Positions 1 through 9,193 of a DNA stretch of 64,000 nt are shown one piece after another. Below the pieces are notes generated by a model. The model was not told the DNA's origin and did no database searches. It saw nothing but the letters and a program-made list of their open reading frames with translations. Origin of the DNA: HK1 sp965202875 (GTDB lineage Bacteria; Pseudomonadota; Gammaproteobacteria; HK1); assembly GCA_965202875.1 (NCBI GenBank), contig OZ241870.1:4774001-4838000 (forward strand), given 5' to 3'. Each line of letters begins with the position of its first letter. Positions within the stretch are counted from its first letter, which is position 1. A program made the position numbers and the translations under genes.

Positions 1-231
1 CGCCCGCACGTCGTCATCCCGCACCACTACTACATCTGGGACGTGCTGCAACGCCAGAGCACCTTGCAGTCCGCCGAGCCCTGGGTCGATACGCGCGAGG
101 TGGCGCAGAAGCTGAGCGGCCCGCGACGCACGTACGCGATCGAGGACATCAAGCACCTCGACCGCGCCGTGCACTTCTTCGGCGACCACGTCGCGTTCGA
201 CAAGGAGGCATGGCTCCGCGACGGGCGTTGA
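1..231 (+). CDS. C-terminal part of a probable MBL-fold metallohydrolase (5' end outside window)
   Basis: The reading frame is open from base 1 and stops at 231, leaving about 76 residues. It begins with a VVIPHHYYIWD segment, like the late histidine-containing strand of UlaG/MBL-fold hydrolases, and ends with a short charged tail (FFGDHVAFDKEAW). The metal-binding HxHxDH motif would lie upstream, so the family call rests only on the overall look of the C terminus. It is followed 58 bases later by the rhodanese gene in the same direction and may be co-transcribed with it. Family assignment is an inference. Confidence 0.45.
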   Translation, partial: RPHVVIPHHYYIWDVLQRQSTLQSAEPWVDTREVAQKLSGPRRTYAIEDIKHLDRAVHFFGDHVAFDKEAWLRDGR

Positions 232-288
232 CCCGACCGCGGGGCTCGATCGACCCAGGCCGCCGGCCACCACAAGGAGACGAACACG

Positions 289-1119
289 ATGCCGACCGCT
301 CCTCCCCACCTGCTGCTGTGGGATCCCGCCACCCTCGCCGCCCACCTCGATGCCGGGGATGTCGTCGTGCTCGACGTGCGGCGGGGCGAGCCCTACGCGA
401 ACGGGCACGTCCCCGGCGCGCGCCACTTCAGCGTCTACGGGATCAACACCTACGACAGCGACCCCGCCCCCCTCGCCTCGTTCACCAGGATGTGGGCCTT
501 CCAGATCGCCGGCGCCGGCATCCGGCGCGAGGACGTGGTGGTGGTCTGCTCGGAGACCACCGACGAATCCGCGGCCCGCGCCTTCTGGTTCCTCGAGTAT
601 CTCGGACACGAGCGGGTCGCGGTGCTCGACGGCGGGATACGCGCCTGGGAGGCGGCCGGGCAGCCGCTCGCCCACGAGGCGACGCCACCGGCGGCGAGCG
701 CGTATCGATACGAGGCGGTGGCCTCGGTCTGTGCGAGCTGGTCGGACGTCGCCGCCGCCATCGACGATCCGGCGACGGTGATCCTCGACACCCGGAGCGA
801 CGGCGAGTGGTACGGCGAGGACGCGCGGGGCGCCGCGCGCGCCGGCGCGGTGCCGGGTGCGGTGCACCTCGAATGGGTCCACAACGTGGACGACCGGGGC
901 CGGATGCTCGACGCGGAGACCTTGCGCGAGCGCTACGCGGGGGTCGGGATCACCCCCGGCACCCCGGTCATCGCCTACTGCAACACCGGCTACCGCTCTG
1001 CCCACGCCTATCTCGCGCTCCGCCTGCTCGGGCACCCGGACGTCCGCAACTACGTCGCCTCGTGGCAGGAATGGGGAAACCGCATGGAATGCCCGATCGT
1101 GGTGCACGAGAGGTCCTGA
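289..1119 (+). CDS. Thiosulfate/3-mercaptopyruvate sulfurtransferase (tandem rhodanese)
   Basis: This 276-residue protein has two rhodanese domains, roughly residues 10-125 and 145-270. The C-terminal domain carries the active-site loop with cysteine (AYCNTGYRSAH), and the N-terminal domain is the usual inactive partner. Family members move a sulfane sulfur from thiosulfate or 3-mercaptopyruvate to cyanide or thiol acceptors. The ATG at 289 follows an AAGGAG ribosome-binding site at about 272. The active loop CNTGYR differs from the classical CRxGxR and CGSGVT loops, so substrate preference cannot be read from sequence. Length is normal for the two-domain family. Confidence 0.9.
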   Translation: MPTAPPHLLLWDPATLAAHLDAGDVVVLDVRRGEPYANGHVPGARHFSVYGINTYDSDPAPLASFTRMWAFQIAGAGIRREDVVVVCSETTDESAARAFWFLEYLGHERVAVLDGGIRAWEAAGQPLAHEATPPAASAYRYEAVASVCASWSDVAAAIDDPATVILDTRSDGEWYGEDARGAARAGAVPGAVHLEWVHNVDDRGRMLDAETLRERYAGVGITPGTPVIAYCNTGYRSAHAYLALRLLGHPDVRNYVASWQEWGNRMECPIVVHERS

Positions 1120-1160
1120 GCAAGGCGCCGAACGGAACATCCGGGTGTGGAATCGGACGG

Positions 1161-1345
1161 AAAGCCGAATAATCGGCCACGGCATCCAGAGACCCCGGCC
1201 CGGGCATCGGACAGAACACCGAGCGATCGACCATGACATCCGAAGAGCCTGATCCGGGTATGACGCACCGAGCCACCGGCCACGACCTCCGGAGGTCCTG
1301 ATCCGGACATGGCGCGCCAGGCGATCAACCACGACATCCGGCTGG
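1161..1345 (+). repeat. Degenerate tandem repeat, unit about 48-50 bp, running into the next gene
   Basis: Three to four imperfect units share the core AT/CCGGCCACGACATCCGG followed by CCTGATCCGG and an ATG-like triplet. Unit starts are near 1171, 1225, 1274 and 1323. The last unit forms codons 5-12 of the acetyltransferase (AINHDIR), so the array spans the gene's start region. Confidence 0.6.
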
Positions 1346-1776
1346 CTCGCGCCCGCGACGCCCGGCCGATCGCCGAAATGTCCCGCGACTGCATCGAGCA
1401 TGGGCTTGGCTGGCGATGGACGGAGGCGCGGGTGCTGTCCTGCATCCGGCACCCCGCGGCCAACGTGATCGTCGTCCGCCCCACGCTCACGGGCTTCGGA
1501 ATCATGCAGTACGGCGACGACGAGGCCCACCTGCTCCTCCTCGCGGCGCACCCGCGGCACCGCCGCATGGGGGTCGGCGCCGCACTTGTGCGCTGGCTGG
1601 AGGCCACCGCGCTCACCGCGGGGGTCGGCCTTATCCGGCTCGAAGCACGGGCGAGCAGCGCGGAGGCCCGGAACTTCTACCGCGCGCTGGGCTATACGGA
1701 GGTCCGGACGGTCAAGAGGTACTACGAGGGTCGGGAGGACGCCGTATCCATCGCCAAGGATCTGTGGACCGGGTGA
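1309..1776 (+). CDS. GNAT-family N-acetyltransferase
   Basis: The 155-residue protein is a single GNAT domain. The acetyl-CoA pyrophosphate loop is visible as HPRHRRMGVGAALV (about residues 84-97), followed by an EARASSAEARNFYRALGY segment typical of motifs A/B in RimI-like enzymes. Such proteins acetylate an amine of a protein or small molecule; the substrate is not predictable. The ATG at 1309 lies inside a repeat unit and has no strong ribosome-binding site, so start choice is moderate. It follows the rhodanese gene after 189 bases in the same direction. Confidence 0.85.
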   Translation: MARQAINHDIRLARARDARPIAEMSRDCIEHGLGWRWTEARVLSCIRHPAANVIVVRPTLTGFGIMQYGDDEAHLLLLAAHPRHRRMGVGAALVRWLEATALTAGVGLIRLEARASSAEARNFYRALGYTEVRTVKRYYEGREDAVSIAKDLWTG

Positions 1777-1986
1777 GGCGATCGGCGGGTGGACAAGCGG
1801 ATCATCCCGTGCGAAGGCGGTCATCATAGGTAGGTAAACGTATGACACGCCTCGTCGTGGGGGGTGCGGATCGACCGTTCGCGGCTACTTTTTTCGTATG
1901 GCTGAAGTTACGCGATCCGGCTTTTCTGCCCGGGCGGGTATACCCGATGAGTCCGTGCGCCTGGTCCCGGTGGCGCGAAGCCGCGA

Positions 1987-2011
1987 CCAGCCTCCGGTAA
2001 CGGCGCGGTAG
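1987..2011 (+). repeat. Left 25-bp direct repeat bracketing the HNH/terminase cassette
   Basis: CCAGCCTCCGGTAACGGCGC and the next five bases recur at 2997-3021 with 23 of 25 identities. The repeats lie just before the HNH gene and just after the small terminase gene, as recombination or attachment-like sites would. Confidence 0.6.
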
Positions 2012-2030
2012 CGGGCCGAGCGGAGGCGGG

Positions 2031-2318
2031 GTGATGGCGGCGCGCAAGCGGGATCGGTCGAGGGCGTTCCGGCGTGTGCGTGAGGCGGTGCTGGAGCGTC
2101 AGCCGCTTTGCGCGCTCTGCTTGGCGGAGGGGCGTACCGTCGCGGCCGTCGAGGTGGACCATGTGATCCCGCTTTCGGAAGGCGGAGGGGACGATCCGGA
2201 GAATCTGCGGCCGTTGTGTGCGGCGTGCCATCGGCGTGTCACGGCGGGGCAGTCGGCGCGTCGGCGCGGCAGACTCGGGCACGACGATCGGGGCTATCCG
2301 TTGGCGCGGCTACGGTAA
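2031..2318 (+). CDS. Phage-type HNH endonuclease
   Basis: This is a 95-residue small HNH nuclease. It has the zinc-knuckle pairs CALC (residues 25-28) and CAAC (residues 64-67) around the catalytic VDHVIPLSEGG segment and a downstream ENLRPLC. HNH proteins of this size sit beside terminase genes in many HK97-like phages and assist DNA packaging. A GTG at 2031 and an ATG at 2034 are both possible starts, preceded by CGGAGG. The likely small terminase gene follows in the same direction, supporting a phage-packaging origin. No large terminase, portal or capsid gene follows, so this is an isolated piece. Confidence 0.88.
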   Translation: MMAARKRDRSRAFRRVREAVLERQPLCALCLAEGRTVAAVEVDHVIPLSEGGGDDPENLRPLCAACHRRVTAGQSARRRGRLGHDDRGYPLARLR

Positions 2319-2485
2319 CCCCCCCGGTCTCGAAGTGATTGAGGGGGGAGGGCGGATACCGTGCGGCGACCATTTCACCGTGCGGCGACCATTTCAAGGT
2401 TTCTCGCAGCTTCCGAAGGGTCCGGCTCGGTTGCGGGCCGTGGCTGCTTGATCCATGCTCGGGCGCCGTTTGGGAGGGTGGTGCG

Positions 2486-2977
2486 ATGAGTGACAAGCCG
2501 CCGAAGTCGGCGCTGCGACAGCTACGCGAGCGGGGCGGGCGGGGCGCCGTGGTCGAGCATCCCGCCAGTCACAATGCGCGGCGGTCCGGGCGGATGGGCG
2601 GGGCAACCCCGCCCGTCGAAGAATTGGGGCCGGCGCCGAAGGGGCGATCTCCCGGCTGGCGTGCGGCGTGGAAACGTGCCGTGCGTGACTGGCCGCACCT
2701 TGATCGGCGCGATCGGGATGTCCTGACGGATTACCTGGATCTGTCGGATGAGTTGGAGGAGGCGCGCGCGGATCTGGATCGGTTCGGGCGCCTGGATGCC
2801 GCGGGCCGGCAAACGGATGCCTGTCGCGTCTTCATGGGCCTGCATGACCGGGTGGCGAAGCTGCGGCGTGATCTGGCGGCGACGGCAACGCGGCCGCGGG
2901 GACGTGTGCCGGCGCGTGAATCGAAGCCCGCCCCGGCGGTGTCGCGGTTGGCGGCGTTGCGGGCGGCGGGGGCGTAG
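2486..2977 (+). CDS. Probable phage terminase small subunit
   Basis: The 163-residue basic protein starts MSDKPPKSALRQLRERGG. It has a GxPxxP-like N-terminal region and a helical core (residues 60-140) with WPHLDRRDRDVLTDYLDL and ARADLDRFG, as in P27-type small terminases. These proteins recognise phage DNA and guide the large subunit. The ATG at 2486 follows GGAGGG with good spacing; a longer open frame from 2339 lacks such a signal. Position after an HNH gene fits. A start with no large subunit downstream shows the packaging operon is truncated, apparently by the IS630 insertion. Confidence 0.6.
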   Translation: MSDKPPKSALRQLRERGGRGAVVEHPASHNARRSGRMGGATPPVEELGPAPKGRSPGWRAAWKRAVRDWPHLDRRDRDVLTDYLDLSDELEEARADLDRFGRLDAAGRQTDACRVFMGLHDRVAKLRRDLAATATRPRGRVPARESKPAPAVSRLAALRAAGA

Positions 2978-2996
2978 ACGTCCGGTTGAACCCCAT

Positions 2997-3021
2997 CCAG
3001 CCTCCGGTATCGGGGCGGTAG
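2997..3021 (+). repeat. Right 25-bp direct repeat bracketing the HNH/terminase cassette
   Basis: This is the second copy of the 1987-2011 repeat (two mismatches). It ends at a TA immediately followed by the presumed right end of the IS630 element. Confidence 0.6.
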
Positions 3022-3046
3022 TGTGTTGGCGCACAAATAGCTTGAA

Positions 3047-3166
3047 TTATATGCCTATCGATGATTCAGCGCCAATTCGGCCACGGGCCCGTCCGATCTT
3101 GGCCAGAATCTCCTCACCCGTCGCGTGCCACCGATAGGGCTTTGAGGCCTTGTTGCGCTCGGCCAG
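3047..3166 (-). pseudogene. IS630-family transposase, C-terminal piece (other half at 5760-5942)
   Basis: On the minus strand this encodes about 39 residues reading LAERNKASKPYRWHATGEEIL and ending at a TAA at 3047. The segment KPYRWHATGEEILAKI matches the usual IS630 tail (KPFxWTxTADEILA). The upstream half of the same transposase lies 2.6 kb away at 5760-5942. The two halves are separated by an ISKra4 element carrying a group II intron and share the nine bases CTCGGCCAG at the break. Confidence 0.8.
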
Positions 3167-3169
3167 GGG

Positions 3170-4120
<951 letters not shown>

Positions 4121-4319
4121 TGTAGATCTCAAATTGACATTAAGAAGTCTTCGTAACTGATCGAAATCATTGAAGTTGTATATTTTGAAGGGAGAGGAGC
4201 TAAAGGGCTCTGGTGACAATTTGTCAGGAGCGGGCTCGACGGGGAGGGAAGACGGGGCAGTGAACCTCTGGAACAATGTGCGGTGTCAATCCAAACCATC
4301 GCCCCGGAGGGCTGCCCCA

Positions 4320-5735
4320 ATGTCAGTATTTCACGCACCCGCCCATTGCGCCAGCCACAGCGAGCGAGGAGAGCAAGCCCTCGCGCGGTTGGTCGAGCAG
4401 GTCAACGCCTTGCGAGCGCGCCCGGTGACGGGGGAGGACTTCGAGGCAGTGGAGCGGGAGCTCCGTGGGCTGTTTGCCGAAGCCGAGCGCGAGGTGGGGG
4501 GGAGACGCTGGAGCGTCTGGACGTGAACCTGCCGTTCGTTGAGATGGAAGGGCGGCGGTACCACCGGGTGCTGCGCAGTCACGCGACGTACACGAGTGCG
4601 GCGGGAGCGGTGGGGGTGCATCGCACGCTGTACCGATGCGGGAGGGGGCGAGCGGTGGCGCCGATGGAGTGGCGTGCGGGGGTGGTGGCGGGGCACTGGA
4701 CGGGGCTGGCGGCGCGTCAGGCGAGCGTGGTGGTGGCGCATGACGCCGCAGGAGGGGGAGGCGGTGTTTCGGGAGTGGGGGCGGATGAGGCCTTCGAAGA
4801 GCTCGCTGGACCGGTTGGCGAAGGAGTTGGGCGCGCGGTGGGAGGGGCAGCGCGAGGCGTTCGAGGCGGCGTTGCGCGAGGGGTGCGCGGTGGCGGAGGA
4901 GGCGGTGACGGTGGCGGTGTCGCTCGATGGGGTGATGGTGGCGATGAAGGATGCGAAGCGGGTGGATGGGAGTTCAGGCTATCAGGAGGCGGGGTGTGGG
5001 ACGCTCACGACCTGTGATGCCGAGGGGGAGCGGCTGGAGACGGTGTATGTGGGTCGGATGCCGCAGCCGTGCAAGGAGGCGTTGAAGAAGACGCTGTGCG
5101 CGGAGCTTGAGGCGGTGCTTGCAAAGCGTCCGGACCTGCAGGGGGTCAAGATAGCCGACGGGGCGCACGACAACTGGCGCTATCTTGATACGTTGGCGCC
5201 GCAGGGCACGGCGGTGGTGGACTTCTACCATGCGGCCGAGCAACTGAAGTCGGGACTCGATGCCTGCTATGGACAGGACGATGCGAAGGGGCGGGCGCAC
5301 TACGAGAAGCTGCGCCATCTGTTGCGCCATGACTGCGGCGGCGTGGAGAAGGTGATTCGTTCGCTGAACCATCAACGCAGGAAGCAGCCGGAGAACAAGC
5401 GTATCGCCGAGGTGTTGGGATACTTCCGCAACCACCGTCACCGGATGCGCTATGCCGAGGTGAAGGCGCGGCATCTTCCCATTGGCTCGGGGGTGGTGGA
5501 GGCGGCGTGCAAGACGTTGGTCACGCAGCGGCTGAAGCGTTCGGGAATGCGCTGGCGTCATGCCGGGGGCCTGCCCTCGAGTGCCGGAATCGGGGGGCAG
5601 GCCATCCTGACGCTTCGCGCCCTGATACGAAGTAGACGGTTCGATTCGGCCTGGGAGATGCTGTCAGGGACCTACCGTCGGGAAGTGGCGATTCCCGACA
5701 ACGTCATACCGTTTCCTTGTAAACGGGCGGCGTGA
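4320..5735 (+). pseudogene. ISKra4-family transposase with two frameshifts
   Basis: Three consecutive frames make one protein of about 470 residues. The first is from ATG 4320 (after GGAGGG) to about 4510. The second, from about 4510 to 4740, contains LPFVEMEGRRYHRVLR. The third, from about 4740 to 5735, carries the catalytic part. The last has VSLDGVMVAMKD (first Asp), KIADGAHDNW (second Asp), VVDFYHAAEQL and LPIGSGVVEAACKTLV (Glu region), all typical of ISKra4 enzymes. The last shift occurs at GTGGCGCATGACGCC, where VAH and MTPQE overlap. The core is well preserved, so decay is recent or the shifts are sequence errors. Confidence 0.85.
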
Positions 5736-5759
5736 TGGATCAGTTTCAGAGTTACACCC

Positions 5760-5942
5760 CTCGGCCAGATAGAGCTCGATCTCTTTGACCAATTGCCTGA
5801 CACTGCGGAAACTGCCGCCACGAACGACATCGCGCGTCAAGTCACCGAAGAATCGTTCGACCAGATTCATCCATGAACCACTGGTCGGAGTGAAGTGCAT
5901 GTGAACCTGCCAGTTGCAGAAAAAATCGACCCATACATGCAT
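5760..5942 (-). pseudogene. IS630-family transposase, central piece (C-terminal piece at 3047-3166)
   Basis: The minus-strand frame contains HMHFTPTSGSWMNLVERFFG followed by DLTRDVVRGGSFRSV. This is the hallmark DDE-domain segment (with the catalytic Glu in VERFF) of IS630 transposases. It ends in YLAE, where the ISKra4 insertion interrupts it. Upstream of about 5935 the similarity is lost, so the N-terminal two thirds of the enzyme are gone. Confidence 0.85.
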
Positions 5943-5978
5943 TCACTGCACAAAATATGGGGTTTTCGGACCGAAGTA

Positions 5979-6021
5979 GCGTGTGGCTTATGTTCACTGC
6001 TAGTGAGAATAAGCCACACGC
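5979..6021. other. Strong 13-bp perfect inverted repeat (hairpin)
   Basis: GCGTGTGGCTTAT and ATAAGCCACACGC flank a 17-base centre that itself pairs CACT with AGTG, giving a near-continuous stem of about 20 bp. It lies between the IS630 relic and the IS1380 relic. It may be an element end or a bidirectional terminator; no U-tract follows. Confidence 0.5.
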
Positions 6022-6155
6022 AGTATTCTTGAATCTTGTGCAAAGTCGTACGGAGTCATTCGTGAAACGGAAGTAACAGAATGAAACGTGGTCTCCGAAG
6101 CTGGTACAATAGTCGTTGCTACAACAACGTACCAAGCGAAACGGAGACCACGCAG

Positions 6156-6531
6156 ATGAAGCATAACCGAGCCGATGTTCGAGGTAAAGCCAAGCTGAGC
6201 CTCGACCTCCGATTCGAATCACAGAGCCTGACATCGTATTCGGGACTCATCGTCTTCCAGCACCTCTTCTCTCTCGTCGGCATCAAAGAACGGCTGTGGA
6301 GATGCTTCCGCCATCTGAAGGCCAATCCGATTTACGGCCATCACATGATCATGATGCTTCTGGTCGTGCACCTGATCATCGGACACCGGCGGCTGCGCGA
6401 CGTGGACTCCTACCGTGATGACGAGATGGTCAAACGCACTCTCGGTCTGAAGCGATTGCCGGACGTGTCCACGGTCAGCCGCTCGCTCGCCAGCGCAGAT
6501 GGACAAAGTGTCGCCAAAGTGCGAAGTGAAT
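6156..6531 (+). pseudogene. IS1380-family transposase, N-terminal fragment
   Basis: From ATG 6156 (after ACGGAGACC) about 125 residues resemble the N terminus of IS1380 transposases: LTSYSGLIVFQHLF, then a GHRRLRDVDSYRDDEMVKR segment and LPDVSTVSRSLA. The frame loses similarity at about 6531, where a malate synthase stub of opposite orientation begins. The catalytic DDE part is missing. It is a different IS1380 from the copy at 13064-14830. Confidence 0.8.
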
Positions 6532-6543
6532 CGAGACATCTGG

Positions 6544-6735
6544 TCACGGGACCACCTTCGCCTCGCGCCGGCGGCGGTGCAGGATCCATTCGGTGTACCC
6601 GTTCGGCTGTTCGGCGCCGGAGAACACGAGCTCCAGCGCGGCCTGGAACTCGATGCTCGCGTCCTGCGTATCATCGCGCACTTCGCTGTCCTGACGTGTC
6701 GGCCCTTCCACATCGAATCCGACCCATCCTTCCGC
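6544..6735 (-). pseudogene. glcB: 3' stub of malate synthase G
   Basis: The minus-strand frame, open from 6735 and stopping at 6544, ends with IEFQAALELVFSGAEQPNGY followed by TEWILHRRRREAK. The QPNGYTExILHRRRREFK ending is diagnostic of malate synthase G, the glyoxylate-cycle enzyme. Only about 40-60 C-terminal residues remain of some 720. It lies directly downstream of the metallophosphoesterase gene and abuts an IS1380 relic, so the rest was probably lost by an IS-mediated deletion. Confidence 0.75.
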
Positions 6736-6744
6736 TCACTCATC

Positions 6745-8004
6745 TCAAGCAGTCTTTCCGTGTCGCAGACTCCTTGCGCCGGCCGGCACCGGCGAGAGCT
6801 CGAACACGGTGATCTCGTTCGAGGAGCCGAGGCGCATCGTCGGGCCCCAGGTGCCGGTGCCGGAGGAGACGTAGAGCACCGTGGCGCCGGCCTCGTAGCG
6901 GCCGGCGATGCGGGGGAAGTAGCGCTTCACGAGCCAATGGAACGGCACGATCTGCCCGTTGTGGGTATGTCCGCAGAGCATCAGGTCGATGCCCGAGCGT
7001 GCCGCGTCCTCCAGCCCGTCCGGGCGGTGGTACATGAGGATCGTGAACCGCGCCTCTTCACCGTCATGGCCACCGTGACCGTCGCGGCCACTTCTCCGAA
7101 CGCTGCCTGCTACGCCGCCCGCTGCTCCTTCACCATCACGGCCACCGTTACCGCCGTGGCCACCGCCGCCACCGGGATCGCCGCTACTGCTGCCGTCGTC
7201 GTTGTTGCCACTACCGATACCCCCGTGACCGCCACCGCCGTCGTCTCCGAGCCGGCCGAGCACCCGGGCGACCTGGTCCCGTGCCTCGGCGTCGTCGATG
7301 CCGACGATGCGCATCGCCCCCCAGTCGGCGCGCGCGTTGCGCAGCACCGTCACCCCGAGTGCTTCAAGGCGCGCGCCGACCGCATCGCTTCCGACGTAGC
7401 GCTCGTGGTTGCCGATCGCGAAGAACGCGGGGGCGGCCAGCGCGCCGATGGGGTCGAGGGCGTCTTCGGGAAGGCGCATCAGGTCGATCAGGTCGCCGGT
7501 CACGAACACCGCGTCCGGGTCGAGCGCGTTCACCCGGCGCACGATCCGGGGCAGGAATCCGGGACCGCGCGATCCGACGTGCACGTCGCTCAACTGCACG
7601 AGCCTCACCGGGCGGTCGAGCTTCGGCGACGACAGCGCGATCCGCCGCACCACGAGCCGGTGCGCGTTCACGATGCCCCAGATCGCGAGCGGCGCGTAAA
7701 CGGCGACGAGCAGCACCGCCGCGCCGTCGCCGGGCAGGCCGAGCAGGAGCAGCAGGTGGACCGGGAGGACGACGGAGAGCAGCAGGAAGGCGAGTCCCAT
7801 CCACAACCAGGCGGCCCGCAGCACCCACCGCGTCAGCGCGTTGCGCCAGGCCTGATGGAGGAGCCATCCGGCGTTCGGCCCCACCAGCAGCACGAGCAGC
7901 TCGGGGGTCCCTGGACGCCAGCCGGGGAAGACGAGCACCCCCGCCACGACCTGCGCGTAGCCGAAGACGAGGAAGTAGACGGTGACGACGACGAGGAGGC
8001 GCAT
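6745..8004 (-). CDS. Membrane-anchored metallophosphoesterase with a Gly/His/Asp-rich insert
   Basis: The 419-residue protein starts with four or so hydrophobic segments (residues 1-130), followed by a calcineurin-like phosphoesterase domain. Metal-binding motifs are LSDVHVG, VTGDLIDL, IGNHERY and CGHTHNGQ, in the order expected for the YkoQ/YaeI-like group. Between GIDDAEARDQVARVLGRLG and the RFTILMYHRPDG strand lies a low-complexity stretch of about 75 residues made of Gly, His, Asp, Ser and Asn, which is not part of the fold. The ATG at 8004 gives a membrane-anchored start (MRLLVVVTVYFLVFGY). It could act on lipid-linked or nucleotide phosphates; the substrate is unknown. Confidence 0.88.
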   Translation of the reverse strand: MRLLVVVTVYFLVFGYAQVVAGVLVFPGWRPGTPELLVLLVGPNAGWLLHQAWRNALTRWVLRAAWLWMGLAFLLLSVVLPVHLLLLLGLPGDGAAVLLVAVYAPLAIWGIVNAHRLVVRRIALSSPKLDRPVRLVQLSDVHVGSRGPGFLPRIVRRVNALDPDAVFVTGDLIDLMRLPEDALDPIGALAAPAFFAIGNHERYVGSDAVGARLEALGVTVLRNARADWGAMRIVGIDDAEARDQVARVLGRLGDDGGGGHGGIGSGNNDDGSSSGDPGGGGGHGGNGGRDGEGAAGGVAGSVRRSGRDGHGGHDGEEARFTILMYHRPDGLEDAARSGIDLMLCGHTHNGQIVPFHWLVKRYFPRIAGRYEAGATVLYVSSGTGTWGPTMRLGSSNEITVFELSPVPAGARSLRHGKTA

Positions 8005-8010
8005 AGGCGG

Positions 8011-8349
8011 TCAGGCGGATCTCCGGCAGACCGTTACTCGGGGAACCGGCCGCCTCTCCAGCCGCGCCGGCAGATCCATGCGTTCATGCAGGACGACGAT
8101 GATCAGGGGCCTCCGCCCGGGAGGACGCATATGGAAGATGTAGTGATGCCGGCAGTGCATTACCCGCACCTGTGGACAACGGTCCGAGCAGGCCCGGGAC
8201 ACCGCGTCGCCCTCGCCGACGGCGCGGCAACATGCCTCCAGTTGCCGGGCGTAACGTCTTTGCTGTCGAGACCCCCATTCCCGGAAGGTGTAGCGGGCGA
8301 TGCTCCGCAAGTCGGCCGCGGCGGCAGGAGTCAGGTCATACGCCTGCAC
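8011..8349 (-). CDS. parE: ParE-family toxin (plasmid RK2-like)
   Basis: The 112-residue protein starts at a GTG (8349), two bases after the parD stop. It has YDLTPAAAADLRSIARYT, a central RRYARQLE helix, HHYIFHM and the C-terminal LIIVVLHERMDLPARLERR, closely following RK2 ParE. ParE toxins poison DNA gyrase. The reading frame is intact although the antitoxin gene upstream is broken by a mobile element, so either ParE is poorly expressed, inactive, or neutralised by another antitoxin. Confidence 0.88.
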   Translation of the reverse strand: MQAYDLTPAAAADLRSIARYTFREWGSRQQRRYARQLEACCRAVGEGDAVSRACSDRCPQVRVMHCRHHYIFHMRPPGRRPLIIVVLHERMDLPARLERRPVPRVTVCRRSA

Positions 8350-8351
8350 GC

Positions 8352-8835
8352 TTACCCGGGGCCGGTCTCACGACGGGCGGCAGCGAATATCTGCTCTACG
8401 GAGCTCCCGACGACCTCCCCGCGCCCGGCCTCCGCAATTCGGGGACGCAGGAACGTTTCCACCCGTTTTATTCATGGTTGGTCAGCGAATGCCGAACGGA
8501 GTGTGCCCAACTCGTTGACTTTATGACAACTCCGGCCTTTCGTCTCACAAGTTGAGATTATCGCAGTAGGGAAAATTCGGTCTTGTAATGCCGGGTCGGA
8601 AAATCAGTTTTAGATCAGCCAGTTGTGGCGCTATCCTCCGGTGCTCCGTGTAGGGTATGAATAATCTGGGTTCCAGGCGTTGCAGGGCCTCTTCTTCGGA
8701 AAGGGACTCGATCTGCGGCAGGCGGGGCAGGGTCCGTTCGAGGATGTAGTCCTTGAGGGTCTGGCCGTGCAGGGCGGCGATGGCCTTGAGCCGCTGATGC
8801 TGCTCGGGGGTCACGTCTATGGACAGGCGGGTCAT
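8352..8835 (-). pseudogene. parD: ParD-type antitoxin gene interrupted by a 209-bp MITE
   Basis: The N-terminal half (8835 to about 8676) encodes a ribbon-helix-helix start, MTRLSIDVTPEQHQRLKAIA and LKDYILERTLP, ending EEEALQRLE. The C-terminal half resumes at about 8456 as FLRPRIAEAGRGEVVGSSVE and ends ARRETGPG with TAA at 8352, as in ParD tails. Between them is the element at 8462-8670. Because the element is read through in frame, the actual product is a 96-residue chimera ending PNFPYCDNLNL. This chimera keeps the DNA-binding domain but lacks the ParE-binding tail. Confidence 0.85.
8462..8670. mobile_element. MITE-like element, copy 1 (209 bp), inserted in parD
   Basis: The ends are CCCGTTTTATTCAT and, inverted, CCCAGATTATTCAT (11 of 14 identical). 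A 5-bp direct repeat TTCCA lies outside both ends (8457-8461, 8671-8675). Removing the element and one repeat restores the parD frame. It encodes no transposase. A second copy lies at 15976-16175. Confidence 0.85.
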
Positions 8836-9193
8836 GGCGGCGCCTCCACCGAGGAGCGCCGGAAGCTAGCACAAAAGGCACCAGCATCCAAAAATGGACA
8901 TTTGTGGGGAGTCGTTCCCGCCAAACTCGAATGTGTCCATCGACTCCCCACGACCGGACGCTCGAACGGCAGGTTCGGGGGGATTGGCAGGATCGGGGAC
9001 GCCAACACCCCCACCCTCGGCCGTCCGCTACTCCAACCCGAAGACGTGCAGCACGAATGCGTAGACCAGCGCGGTCTCCTTCAGCCGGTCGAACCTTCCT
9101 GCCCCGCCCCCATGTTGGTATGCAGAACGCGGATCAGGACCGTCCGTCAGGGTCGGTTGCTCGATTGGAATCATATACGTTACCTTCATCCGC

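Noticed and set aside
6499..8526. A 675-codon plus-strand frame with Val/Thr/Ala repeats
   Set aside because: It is antisense to the metallophosphoesterase and parE. The apparent VATVTA repeats are the reverse of the Gly/His-rich insert.
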